A stretch of 57,660 bases of DNA. It comes from an uncultured Bacilli bacterium. GTDB taxonomy: Bacteria; Bacillota_I; Bacilli_A; RF39; UBA660. Made by a program: the position numbers and the translations under genes. Positions within the stretch are counted from its first letter, which is position 1; each line of letters starts with the position of its first letter. The stretch spans positions 1-57,660 of the forward strand of contig CANRPK010000006.1 of assembly GCA_947632455.1 (NCBI GenBank), in the 5' to 3' direction. The notes under the pieces were generated by a model. The model was not told the DNA's origin. It did not search any database and worked only from the letters and a program-made list of their open reading frames with translations. Of this stretch, positions 39,242-47,519 are shown one piece after another.

Positions 39242-40505
39242 CGCTTTCTTTCTTCTTTTTTGTAACAATTTCACTTATAAATAAATTATTTATTATTTTA
39301 ATACTAATATTTGCCTCATTATCTCTAATAATCGAAAAAAGTCCCAACCCTCTTCTATATCCTTTAGTTGAATAACCCTTATTACCTAAATCACTCATAT
39401 TAATTTCATTTGCAAAAGTATTTTTAATTTGAACAATTAAACTATCATCTGATTCTTCTAAATTAATTATTAATAATTTTTCTTTACTCTTTAAACTTGC
39501 TTCTATAGCATTATCTAAAGAAACCATCAATTTTTCCACTAAAACATTGTACCTTCGTGGTTTTAAAAATCCAAAAATATCATTAGCAATATGATTATCT
39601 AATTTTATTTCTAACTTATCTAAGTATGGATATATTTTTTCATAAATAATCCCATTTAAACCATACGGAATATCTTTAATATTACCAGTTACACTAATAT
39701 TTTTATTATTTTCCAATAATAAATCATTTAATAACAATTTAGACTTATTATTTGAAACTGATTTAATACTATAAAGTTTTGCATTCAAATTATGTCTAAA
39801 TATTCTATTTTCATCATTCATCTTAATATAAAAATCATTATTTTCTTTTAAAGTTTTTAAAAATAGATTATTTTCCTTGGCATCTAACTTGTACTTAATT
39901 AATAAAATAAAACAAATAATCATTTGACATACAATTATAAAAATTAAAAATCCTATTGTTAAATGAGTTAAATTAAAAAATATTACTACACTCATTGATA
40001 AAGTAAACATTGAAAATATAGTAAAAACTATATCAATGTTTTTTAAATTTCCTATTTTCTTATATAAAAATGTTGTAAATTTTTTAAGTTTTTTACTATT
40101 ACCAATAATTATAAGTAAAACAAAGATAGCAAAACTAAGAGCACATTCAAAATATAAACTATAAACATCAAAAGTATAATAATTATTTAAAATTGAAACT
40201 AAAAGCATTGCTATTAAATCTAAAATCGTTCCATAAAACCAAATAATAAAAACGTAAAAAAATAATTTTTTTAATGGCATCCTTTTCATCAAGTAAAACA
40301 AAATTGGATAAAAAATAAAGAACATAATATTGCCTAAATATTCAATTCTAAAATATTGTACTAAATTAATAAATATAACCCCTAAAGCAAATATAATAAA
40401 AGACTTTTTCTGAAATTTATCTTCAACATCAACAAATTTATAAAATACATAAGCAACACCCAAAGTAGATATAATACTAAATATACTCCAAATCAATAAT
40501 TCCAT
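39234..40505 (-). CDS. AgrC-like sensor histidine kinase
   Basis: A membrane histidine kinase, 423 residues from ATG 40505 (GAAGGA site upstream). About six hydrophobic segments occupy residues 1-200. A linker helix leads to FRHNLNAKL near residue 250, the phospho-accepting His motif of the HPK10/AgrC class, then a GHKL ATPase domain (SLDNAIEAS, then GYSTKGYRRGLGL). Its partner is the LytTR regulator directly upstream. No agrB or agrD is visible, so the signal is unknown. Confidence 0.9.
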   Translation of the reverse strand: MELLIWSIFSIISTLGVAYVFYKFVDVEDKFQKKSFIIFALGVIFINLVQYFRIEYLGNIMFFIFYPILFYLMKRMPLKKLFFYVFIIWFYGTILDLIAMLLVSILNNYYTFDVYSLYFECALSFAIFVLLIIIGNSKKLKKFTTFLYKKIGNLKNIDIVFTIFSMFTLSMSVVIFFNLTHLTIGFLIFIIVCQMIICFILLIKYKLDAKENNLFLKTLKENNDFYIKMNDENRIFRHNLNAKLYSIKSVSNNKSKLLLNDLLLENNKNISVTGNIKDIPYGLNGIIYEKIYPYLDKLEIKLDNHIANDIFGFLKPRRYNVLVEKLMVSLDNAIEASLKSKEKLLIINLEESDDSLIVQIKNTFANEINMSDLGNKGYSTKGYRRGLGLFSIIRDNEANISIKIINNLFISEIVTKKKKESVE

Positions 40506-40506
40506 T

Positions 40507-41199
40507 TTAAACATCCTTCTTAAATTTTTTCGAAAGCATATATACTTTATCTCCATTATCTAATGTAAAATATCCATCTTTATAATTTTTCTCTTGAATC
40601 TTATCTTTATTAACTATACAAGATCTATGACATTGAACAAATCTATCATCTAATAAACTTAGTATTTCTTTAATACTTAATACCACCATATATCTATTAC
40701 TATCAGTAACAATAACTAGTTTTCTTTCCTCAGTATCCCTAAATATATATAAAATATTTCGATAATAAATACTTAATTCAGCATTATTAGCTTTATAAAC
40801 AAACATTTTATTATCAAAATTTCTTTTAAGGATTTCTTTAATATCCTTTTTTAATCTCTTGTCAAAATCATGAAATTTTTCAATAAAATCAAATACTTCA
40901 TATACACTTCGATGAACTGATTCAAACATTTTATCATGATTAGTAATAAATATTATTTCACTTTCAAAATCAACATCTCTAATCAATTTTGCGACATTAA
41001 TTCCACTAACCTTATTACCAAGTTCAATATCTAATATATATATTTTGCGAATATCTGTGTCTTTTATTTCCTCTTTTAATTCTTGATTAAGCTTGGTATA
41101 AGTTTTTATTTCATAATTAGCAATTAACATACTATTGATAATTTCTTTAGTTCGATTAATTTCTTGGACATCATCATCTACAATAATAAATCTTACCAT
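40507..41199 (-). CDS. LytTR response regulator (AgrA-like)
   Basis: A 230-residue regulator with an N-terminal receiver (RFIIVDDD at residues 3-10, phospho-acceptor Asp in ILDIELG near residue 57) and a C-terminal LytTR DNA-binding domain (about residues 130-225, with FVQCHRSCIVNKDKI). It binds direct repeats in target promoters in known cases. It precedes its kinase by one base and has its own promoter. Confidence 0.93.
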   Translation of the reverse strand: MVRFIIVDDDVQEINRTKEIINSMLIANYEIKTYTKLNQELKEEIKDTDIRKIYILDIELGNKVSGINVAKLIRDVDFESEIIFITNHDKMFESVHRSVYEVFDFIEKFHDFDKRLKKDIKEILKRNFDNKMFVYKANNAELSIYYRNILYIFRDTEERKLVIVTDSNRYMVVLSIKEILSLLDDRFVQCHRSCIVNKDKIQEKNYKDGYFTLDNGDKVYMLSKKFKKDV

Positions 41200-41242
41200 A
41201 AAAGTTCAACTCCATACCTATGCCTATTGTTTACTCATAGTA

Positions 41243-41271
41243 ATTATATTATAAATTTTACCTAAAGTCAA
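41243..41271 (-). promoter_or_regulatory. sigma-A promoter of the LytTR/AgrC-like pair
   Basis: TTGACT and TATAAT with a 17-base spacer. The -35 overlaps the T-run of the preceding terminator. Confidence 0.7.
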
Positions 41272-41294
41272 AAAAAACATGATGTTAAACATCA
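41271..41294 (-). terminator. terminator of the spoIIQ transcript
   Basis: TGATGTT and AACATCA form a seven-base stem, followed on the minus strand by a run of T. Confidence 0.65.
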
Positions 41295-41305
41295 CATTTA
41301 TTTAC

Positions 41306-41836
41306 TTATAGTAAACAATCGATCATATAACTTTCCTTATTTTGTAAGTAATATACTCTCCCACTATTAAAGTCTAAATTAGCTATTTTCCCATTTACTC
41401 CAAACAAAATAAGATCATTATCTACTACATTTTCAAAATATTTAATAACTTCTTCTACTTTAAAGTATTCTAGATCTAAATATATACCCATATCTAAATT
41501 AATAACCATATATGTATTATTAATCTCTATATAAGTTCTATTTTTATTAAAATAATCTTTTATATTCTTAAAAACAATTTTAATAAATCCTAACTCTATA
41601 AATATATTTTCAATTAAATATTTATCACTGAACTTAAAATAAGAATTATCTATAATTTCAATTTTATTTCCTAAAAACTTATTTTTTATTTTCTCTTTAT
41701 TAACAAGATTTAAAAATTCTTCCATAAATTTTTCTTTGTTAGTAATATACCCTTTACTAACACTTTTAAATTTTTCTTTAATAACCCGTTTTTTATATAT
41801 TAAATTTACTATATCATCAATAATATATAATATCAT
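41306..41836 (-). CDS. unknown protein coupled to spoIIQ
   Basis: A 176-residue protein that I do not recognise. It is soluble or peripherally attached, rich in Ile, Lys and Asn, with alternating hydrophobic residues in the second half that suggest beta structure. It starts five bases after the spoIIQ-like gene and ends before a terminator, so it is the last gene of the sporulation transcript. A role in sporulation is a guess from position. Confidence 0.65.
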   Translation of the reverse strand: MILYIIDDIVNLIYKKRVIKEKFKSVSKGYITNKEKFMEEFLNLVNKEKIKNKFLGNKIEIIDNSYFKFSDKYLIENIFIELGFIKIVFKNIKDYFNKNRTYIEINNTYMVINLDMGIYLDLEYFKVEEVIKYFENVVDNDLILFGVNGKIANLDFNSGRVYYLQNKESYMIDCLL

Positions 41837-41841
41837 AGATC

Positions 41842-42471
41842 TTAATAAAGAGCATTTATATCCATATTATAAAATTCTTCCGGATTAATTAAAGTTCCAT
41901 TATAATAAACCTCAATTAATAAATTATATTTACTATCACTTATTTTATTAGTACTTGATTTTCCTATTACTTCCCCTTGACTTAAATAGTCTCCAACTTT
42001 TAAATCTGTTTTAATACTATAATAAATTGTTTTTAAATTAGCATTATGTTCTATTTCCACGACTTGTCCTAAAAATTCATCATTTTTAATGTTGGTAATT
42101 GTTCCATCTAGTACTGTAACTACATCAAATTCTTCTTTACAATTATATAAAACACCTGTATTTTTCATATATGTATTTTGAAATGTAATTAAAGAATTTT
42201 GTTGTTCCGCTTCACTTGCTTCATTATCATAAAAAGTCTTATCAATAGTGACATTCTTATCCATAAATGGTTTAATAATCCCTGTAATAATACCCCCATC
42301 TGTATCCACGACACTTGTTGTATTATCCTCACCTAAAACATCTACCGCGTATAAATATTTTGGAGTTTCTCTCATAAAACTACTAATTAAACTAACTACA
42401 CCGAACACTACCATTAAAATAATGACATATAAAGTTGGTAACACATAACTTCTAAGTTTCTTTTGCTTCAT
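41842..42471 (-). CDS. spoIIQ: SpoIIQ-like M23 domain protein
   Basis: A 209-residue protein with one membrane helix (about residues 9-29) and an extracellular LytM/M23 fold. The domain runs from near residue 110 (VVTVLDGTITNI, then YSIKTDLKVGDYLSQGEVIG). The zinc ligands are missing: the usual HxxxD start and the HxH end are replaced (KYNLLIEVYYNG), as in SpoIIQ of B. subtilis, which is structural. In sporulation SpoIIQ links mother cell and forespore by binding SpoIIIAH. It lies directly downstream of spoIID. Confidence 0.85.
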   Translation of the reverse strand: MKQKKLRSYVLPTLYVIILMVVFGVVSLISSFMRETPKYLYAVDVLGEDNTTSVVDTDGGIITGIIKPFMDKNVTIDKTFYDNEASEAEQQNSLITFQNTYMKNTGVLYNCKEEFDVVTVLDGTITNIKNDEFLGQVVEIEHNANLKTIYYSIKTDLKVGDYLSQGEVIGKSSTNKISDSKYNLLIEVYYNGTLINPEEFYNMDINALY

Positions 42472-42522
42472 TACTTTCTCACCTTTCCTAATATTAAAGT
42501 GAGCAAGTTTTGATAATTTATA

Positions 42523-43467
42523 CTAAATTTTAGTTACTTCCGTATTTTTATAATAATGTTTTAATATTTCTTGATAATTATATCCTTTCTGAGCCATACC
42601 TTGAGCTCCATATTGACTCATACCCACTCCATGACCAAACCCATAAGTAGTAATTGTTACATTTTTATCATCAACGCTAATTTTAAAATCAGTTGACTTT
42701 AACGCTAACTTATTAAATATATCTAACCCGGTAAATTTAACATTATTAATATTAATACTTCTAACATAATTATTATCCGCTCTTACAATATTACTTATAT
42801 TTATTGTACCACAACTAATATTTAGTTTATTGCAAAAAGTATTTCTATCCATTACTCTTTTTGAAGTATAACTTTGATAAGCTTTATCCCAACTAGAATC
42901 TACACTAACTAAATAATCTCTATCTTCCTTAAAAACTGCTGAGGCTGAATCTGTATAACCATTCGAAATAGCAAAATAATAAGCTATAATAATATCTCCA
43001 TTATATGTAACTACTTCTCCCTCTGTTGCAATAACTGCTTCTTTTACCCGGTTGTAGTAATGTTCAAAATCATTCCCCCACTTTTTTTGCATATCTAAAA
43101 TACTTAAATAAACTTGATCATTTATTGTTGTACTAAGTACATAATTAGTATTATTCTTACTTTTATACATAGCAAATGTTCTTGCCGCGACTGCTTGCGC
43201 TTTTAATGCTTCCATATTAAAAGATGCTGGCATTTCGCCTGCAACTACTCCTATTACATAATCTTCTAAATCCATATAAAAAGGATCAGACTTATCTTTA
43301 TTATTGCTTATTAATACTTGTGCTTTTTCTTCTTTTTCCTCTTCTCTTACTGCCAATTCTAAATTATATTTGTCTAAAACTAGGCCTGCTACTTCTTCAG
43401 TTTTATTATTAACAACAAACGTTACCGGAATTAAAATAACCACTACTAATGCTAAAAATTTGTTCAT
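42523..43467 (-). CDS. spoIID: stage II sporulation protein D
   Basis: SpoIID is a lytic transglycosylase needed for engulfment. The 314-residue protein has a membrane anchor at residues 3-19, then the SpoIID/LytB domain with LEDYVIGVVAGEMPASF near residue 66, AQAVAARTFAMY near 88 and GFGHGVGMSQYGAQGMA near 278. It precedes spoIIQ, the order also seen in Clostridia. SpoIIM and SpoIIP partners are not in the window. Confidence 0.95.
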   Translation of the reverse strand: MNKFLALVVVILIPVTFVVNNKTEEVAGLVLDKYNLELAVREEEKEEKAQVLISNNKDKSDPFYMDLEDYVIGVVAGEMPASFNMEALKAQAVAARTFAMYKSKNNTNYVLSTTINDQVYLSILDMQKKWGNDFEHYYNRVKEAVIATEGEVVTYNGDIIIAYYFAISNGYTDSASAVFKEDRDYLVSVDSSWDKAYQSYTSKRVMDRNTFCNKLNISCGTINISNIVRADNNYVRSININNVKFTGLDIFNKLALKSTDFKISVDDKNVTITTYGFGHGVGMSQYGAQGMAQKGYNYQEILKHYYKNTEVTKI

Positions 43468-43521
43468 TTAGCCTCCTATATCTAATAATATGAAGAGCGA
43501 GTGGAAAAAATTATATTCAAA

Positions 43522-44505
43522 TTATATACTTAAAAATTTTTTTAATATTCTTTTTATTTTATTATCCCGATTACTAATTTCTTCTTTTCTTTGTTTTAAA
43601 AATTCTTTATTAAGCCATAAAGGTAATTCATTATAATCAAAATATATTCCATCTAAAAGAGTATTTAAATCTATTTCTTCTCTTAAAGCTAAATGTAAAT
43701 CTTTCCAACTAGTAATTTCAAAATTATCTGAATTAGCACTATAATTATAAGCAAATAATTCTTTATCATCTCTATCTTTTAAATAAATCTTAAACTCCAT
43801 AAAATTACCTTTTAAATAAAATTTAGAATTAGTTGATTTAACATTCATTTCACTTAAATAAAAACTGCTATAACTGGTATATAATTTCTTAATCTTTAAT
43901 ATAGTATCATCTAAATAAGGTATAGGACTATTAATTACTACATCACTAACTAATTCAAAATTAATTTTATAAGATCTATCTAATTCAATAGTTACAACAT
44001 CAGTTTTATAATTATAAAATATATTTGATACAAAATGATTTTGACCACTTAGTTTTATTAAGTATTCTATTTCTTCTTTAATACTTAACTTAGCCATCTT
44101 AAATTCTCTGGCATATTTATCATATATTTCTTTAATTTGAAAAGCATTTACTTCTTTTATATTAGCAACTCTTAAGTTTAATAATAAACTTTTTAAATAT
44201 TTTAAAAAACTATTATCCCCCGTAATAGTTAAACAATTAGCCATTTTTTTATTCCAATCTTCACATTTTAATTTTTTAGAAGCTTCCACAATTAACAACT
44301 TCTTTTTAGTTATATAATAAATTTGATAAATTATTGCATGCTTATTTTCTTCAATAATCATTTTACTAATTTTATTTATATCTGCTATTCTTACATTATC
44401 TATAATGGTTAACTCTTTTAATTTTTTACAAGTAGGTAAAGTATCTACAATTAAAACTTCCCGATTTTTTAAATTATTATAAAATGTATCTATTACTTTC
44501 CTCAT
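43522..44505 (-). CDS. unknown protein upstream of spoIID
   Basis: A 327-residue protein not recognised. The middle (about residues 55-160) contains Cys and Lys and looks alpha/beta, and the C-terminal half is beta-rich (SYSSFYLSEM and following). No signal peptide or transmembrane helix is evident. I chose ATG 44505, next to GTGATG (44509-44514) and about 20 bases after a TATACT -10 sequence, rather than the longer frame. It lies 54 bases upstream of spoIID and on the same strand, so it could be co-transcribed. Confidence 0.65.
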   Translation of the reverse strand: MRKVIDTFYNNLKNREVLIVDTLPTCKKLKELTIIDNVRIADINKISKMIIEENKHAIIYQIYYITKKKLLIVEASKKLKCEDWNKKMANCLTITGDNSFLKYLKSLLLNLRVANIKEVNAFQIKEIYDKYAREFKMAKLSIKEEIEYLIKLSGQNHFVSNIFYNYKTDVVTIELDRSYKINFELVSDVVINSPIPYLDDTILKIKKLYTSYSSFYLSEMNVKSTNSKFYLKGNFMEFKIYLKDRDDKELFAYNYSANSDNFEITSWKDLHLALREEIDLNTLLDGIYFDYNELPLWLNKEFLKQRKEEISNRDNKIKRILKKFLSI

Positions 44506-44559
44506 AAACATCACGGTAAAATAGTATAACAAAGTTTAAAAAAAAAGTACACATTTTTC

Positions 44560-44588
44560 TTGTCAATTTAATCTTTAAAAGATATAAT
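44560..44588 (+). promoter_or_regulatory. sigma-A promoter of pgk-tpiA
   Basis: TTGTCA and TATAAT with a 17-base spacer, 23 bases before the pgk start. Confidence 0.7.
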
Positions 44589-44611
44589 AATAAATAGAAT
44601 AGAGGGTAAAT

Positions 44612-45826
44612 ATGAAACAAACTTTAAAAAAAATGCCAATTAATAATAAACGTATACTCCTCCGCTGTGACTTTAATGTTCCTATCTCTAATGGTAATGT
44701 TTTAGATGAAACAAAAATCGTTAAAAGCTTAGAAACCATTAATTACCTATTAGAACATAATTGTAAAATTATTATAATGAGCCATTTAGGCCGGGTAAAA
44801 ACTGAAGAAGATAAAGCTAAATATTCTTTAGAACCAGTAAAAGCTGTTTTAGAAAAATATTTAAATCGTCCTATAATATTTGCTAAAGATATATTATCCG
44901 AAGAAACTAAAAATATAGCTCTAAATCTTAAACCTCAAGAAATACTTTTATTAGAAAATACTAGATTTTTAGATATCCCTAATAAATTGGAAAGTAATAT
45001 AAATGATGATACTGCTAAAGCTATTGCTTCTCTAGGTGAAATATTTGTTTTAGATGCCTTTGCTTCTGCCCATCGAGCTCATACATCTGTTGTTGGTATT
45101 GCTAAATATTTGCCTAATTGTATTGGTTTCTTATTTGAAAAAGAATTAACTATGCTTGAAAAATGTTTTTCTAATCCCCAAAAACCCTTTACTGTTATTA
45201 TGGGAGGCGCTAAAGTTGATGATAAATTAAACATCATTAAAAGTCTTTTGCCAAAATGTGATAATCTTTTAGTAAGTGGAGGTATTGCTAATTCCTTTTT
45301 AAGTGCCTTAGGTCTTAATGTAGGTTCTTCTCTTAAAACTGAAGATCATAATATAATTGAACAATTAAAAACTTTAATGTTGCAAAATAAAGAAAAATTT
45401 GCTTTTCCCCTAGATGCTGTTGTTGAAACTACTTTTGATAATGTTAAAGATCCTACTATAAAAAATATTAATCGTATTTCTTCTAATGATATTATCAAAG
45501 ACATTGGTCCTAAAACTATTAGCAAATATCACGAAATAATTAATAATAGTAAAACCATCTTCATTAATGGTACTATGGGTATTTATGAAGAAAAGCCTTA
45601 TAAAAATGGTACTACTGAAATATTTAATGCCCTAAAAAACTCTCCCGCTACTACTATTATTGGGGGAGGAGATACTATTTCAGCTCTAAATAATTTAGGC
45701 TTTGCAAATGCTTTTGAAAATATCTCTAGTGGAGGGGGAGCTACCCTAGAATATATTGCTAATGGTACTTTACCAGGCATTGAAGCTATAAATGAGGAAG
45801 AAAACATTGAAATACTTGATTTGTAA
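44612..45826 (+). CDS. pgk: phosphoglycerate kinase
   Basis: Glycolytic enzyme making ATP from 1,3-bisphosphoglycerate. The 404-residue length is normal. Motifs include RCDFNVPISNG near residue 19, ENTRF near 113, AFASAHRAHTSVVG near 150 and the nucleotide-binding GGGDTISAL near 350. The end overlaps the tpiA start region, so translation is coupled. Confidence 0.97.
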   Translation: MKQTLKKMPINNKRILLRCDFNVPISNGNVLDETKIVKSLETINYLLEHNCKIIIMSHLGRVKTEEDKAKYSLEPVKAVLEKYLNRPIIFAKDILSEETKNIALNLKPQEILLLENTRFLDIPNKLESNINDDTAKAIASLGEIFVLDAFASAHRAHTSVVGIAKYLPNCIGFLFEKELTMLEKCFSNPQKPFTVIMGGAKVDDKLNIIKSLLPKCDNLLVSGGIANSFLSALGLNVGSSLKTEDHNIIEQLKTLMLQNKEKFAFPLDAVVETTFDNVKDPTIKNINRISSNDIIKDIGPKTISKYHEIINNSKTIFINGTMGIYEEKPYKNGTTEIFNALKNSPATTIIGGGDTISALNNLGFANAFENISSGGGATLEYIANGTLPGIEAINEEENIEILDL

Positions 45827-46538
45827 TTTAAAAGCTAATAAAACTTATTATGAAATGGTTTTATATAAAGACTATTTACAAAATATTAATAATCAAAATA
45901 TTACTTTAATATTAGCTCCTAGTAATATTTATTTAAGCCTTTTTAAAGATGAAAATATTACTCTTTGTACTCAAGATTTATCTTTAAATGAAAACTTAAA
46001 CTTAACTGGTGATATTAATATTAATCAATTAAAAAGTTTAAATGTTAAATATAGTATTATTGGTCATTATGAACGTCGTAAATATTATCATGAAACAGCT
46101 AATAATATTGTAAGTAAAATTAAAATTGCTCTCAATAATGATTTAAAAGTTATTTATTGTATTGGTGAAACTATTGAAGAATTAAATCGTAAAATTGAAT
46201 ATCAAGTATTAGAAAAACAATTAGCTTGTGTTTTAAATAATATCCCCACTTCCGAGTTTTCTAATATTATTATTGCTTATGAACCCACTTATTTAATTGG
46301 TACCAATACTAATTATGATCTTGATAAAATTAAAACTACTATCAATTTTATTAAAAGTTTAGTTTATAATTACTATCATGAAAATATTAAAGTAGTCTAT
46401 GGTGGTAATTTAAATATCGATAATATTCAAGATTTTAATACTATATCAGAATTAGATGGCTATATTATTGGTAACTCTTCACTAAATCCTGCAAATATCC
46501 AAAAAATCTTAGAAAACATGACTTATAGAAACGAATAG
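45807..46538 (+). CDS. tpiA: triosephosphate isomerase, divergent
   Basis: Interconverts the two triose phosphates. The catalytic Lys is in CNLKANKT near residue 9, His in IIGHYERR near 86 and Glu in IAYEPTYLIGT near 155; the phosphate loop ends in VYGGNLN. Ser96 of the near-invariant GHSERR motif is Tyr here. Loop 6 reads YEPTYLIGT in place of the common YEPVWAIGT. I chose TTG 45807, six bases after GAGGAAG, because ATG 45792 lacks a site and adds a non-conserved RKKT start. The gene overlaps pgk by 20 bases. Confidence 0.92.
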   Translation: MKYLICNLKANKTYYEMVLYKDYLQNINNQNITLILAPSNIYLSLFKDENITLCTQDLSLNENLNLTGDININQLKSLNVKYSIIGHYERRKYYHETANNIVSKIKIALNNDLKVIYCIGETIEELNRKIEYQVLEKQLACVLNNIPTSEFSNIIIAYEPTYLIGTNTNYDLDKIKTTINFIKSLVYNYYHENIKVVYGGNLNIDNIQDFNTISELDGYIIGNSSLNPANIQKILENMTYRNE

Positions 46539-46550
46539 TTTCTTTTTTTT
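46527..46550 (+). terminator. terminator of pgk-tpiA
   Basis: AGAAAC and GTTTCT form a stem over the tpiA stop, followed by eight T. Confidence 0.7.
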
Positions 46551-46557
46551 ACCCCAT

Positions 46558-46564
46558 TTCGACA
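46558..46564 (-). promoter_or_regulatory. probable Spo0A box upstream of spo0A
   Basis: TGTCGAA on the minus strand exactly matches the Spo0A binding heptamer. It lies about 40 bases upstream of the spo0A -35, where autoregulation is known in Bacillus. Confidence 0.5.
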
Positions 46565-46604
46565 TCAATTTACAATAATTTACAAAACTTGTCAAAGTAT
46601 TTAC

Positions 46605-46633
46605 TTGATACTACAATCTCTATGTGCTACAAT
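46605..46633 (+). promoter_or_regulatory. sigma-A promoter of spo0A
   Basis: TTGATA and TACAAT with a 17-base spacer, 46 bases before the start codon. I could not recognise a separate sigma-H promoter. Confidence 0.6.
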
Positions 46634-46678
46634 AATCTTGCGTGTAGTAAATAAGTAACTGAATAAAAGGAGAAAAAA

Positions 46679-47452
46679 ATGGAAAACACAGTTAGAGTTC
46701 TAGTCGTGGATAATAATGAAAAAACCACTTCTAAAATTAAAGAACAATTTAGTAGTCACGCAGTAATCAAAGTAGTAAACACATTAACCAACGGAGAGGA
46801 AGCTTTGAATTACATTTTAAATAATCGTAATGATTTTGATCTTATCATTATGGATTTAATCCTTCCAGAAATAGATGGATTAACCATTCTCGAAAAGATG
46901 AAACAAGAAAATATAAAGAAAAAAGTAATAATAATAACTAGTCTAAAAAAAGATTATACCATTAATATGGCTAATAATTATGGTGTTAACTATTATATGT
47001 TAAAACCATTTAGTATGTTAGCCCTAGAAACTAGAATTTTAGATTTAACAAATAAAGATTTAATGAAATCTAAAGAATTAAATGAAACAGAAAAAGAAGT
47101 CCATGTTGCCATATCTAAATTATTACATCAATTAGGTATTCCAAGTCATATAAAAGGCTACACCTATATTCGCGAAAGCGTATTTCTATTTTATCAAAAT
47201 AGTGATGCTTATAGTGGTATCACTAAAGAAATATATCCCGAAGTTGCCCTTAGATATGCCACTACTGCTTCTCGTGTAGAGCGAGCAATTAGGCATGCTA
47301 TTGAAGTAAGTTGGACACGTGGGGATTATGATTTAATGGAAGAAATATTTGGCAATTCAGTCGCATTCGATCGTGCTAAACCAACTAATTCTGAATTTAT
47401 TGCTACTATTGCCGATCGTTTAAGATTTGATCGCAAACTCTTACATGTTTAA
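46679..47452 (+). CDS. spo0A: stage 0 sporulation protein A
   Basis: Master regulator of sporulation entry, 257 residues. The receiver has its phospho-acceptor Asp near residue 59 (IIMDLILPEIDG) and the Lys of MLKPF; of the paired acidic residues at the start only one is Asp (VVDNN rather than the usual DDN). The C-terminal Spo0A domain from about residue 140 includes GYTYIRESVFLFYQ and SRVERAIRHAIEVSWTRG, which bind the Spo0A box. It has its own promoter and terminator and stands between tpiA and gpmI. Confidence 0.97.
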   Translation: MENTVRVLVVDNNEKTTSKIKEQFSSHAVIKVVNTLTNGEEALNYILNNRNDFDLIIMDLILPEIDGLTILEKMKQENIKKKVIIITSLKKDYTINMANNYGVNYYMLKPFSMLALETRILDLTNKDLMKSKELNETEKEVHVAISKLLHQLGIPSHIKGYTYIRESVFLFYQNSDAYSGITKEIYPEVALRYATTASRVERAIRHAIEVSWTRGDYDLMEEIFGNSVAFDRAKPTNSEFIATIADRLRFDRKLLHV

Positions 47453-47469
47453 GGCTTAAAGCCTTTTTT
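47451..47469 (+). terminator. terminator of spo0A
   Basis: AAGGCTT and AAGCCTT overlap the stop codon region as a perfect seven-base stem with a single-base centre, followed by T. Confidence 0.65.
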
Positions 47470-47472
47470 AAA

Positions 47473-47501
47473 TTGTTTTTTTCATATATTTATGTTATTA
47501 T
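47473..47501 (+). promoter_or_regulatory. promoter of gpmI
   Basis: TTGTTT and TATTAT with a 17-base spacer, just after the spo0A terminator. Confidence 0.5.
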
Positions 47502-47519
47502 GAATAGGAAGGTGAACTT

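Noticed and set aside
38494..41199. A MunI-type methyltransferase or control protein near the endonuclease
   Set aside because: None of the neighbours has methylase motifs (DPPY, FxGxG). The nearby Xre gene belongs to the separate four-gene cassette.
39234..41199. An agrBD quorum-sensing locus
   Set aside because: The kinase and regulator are AgrC/AgrA-like, but no AgrB protease or AgrD precursor lies beside them. The 15-residue frame is too short to be AgrD.
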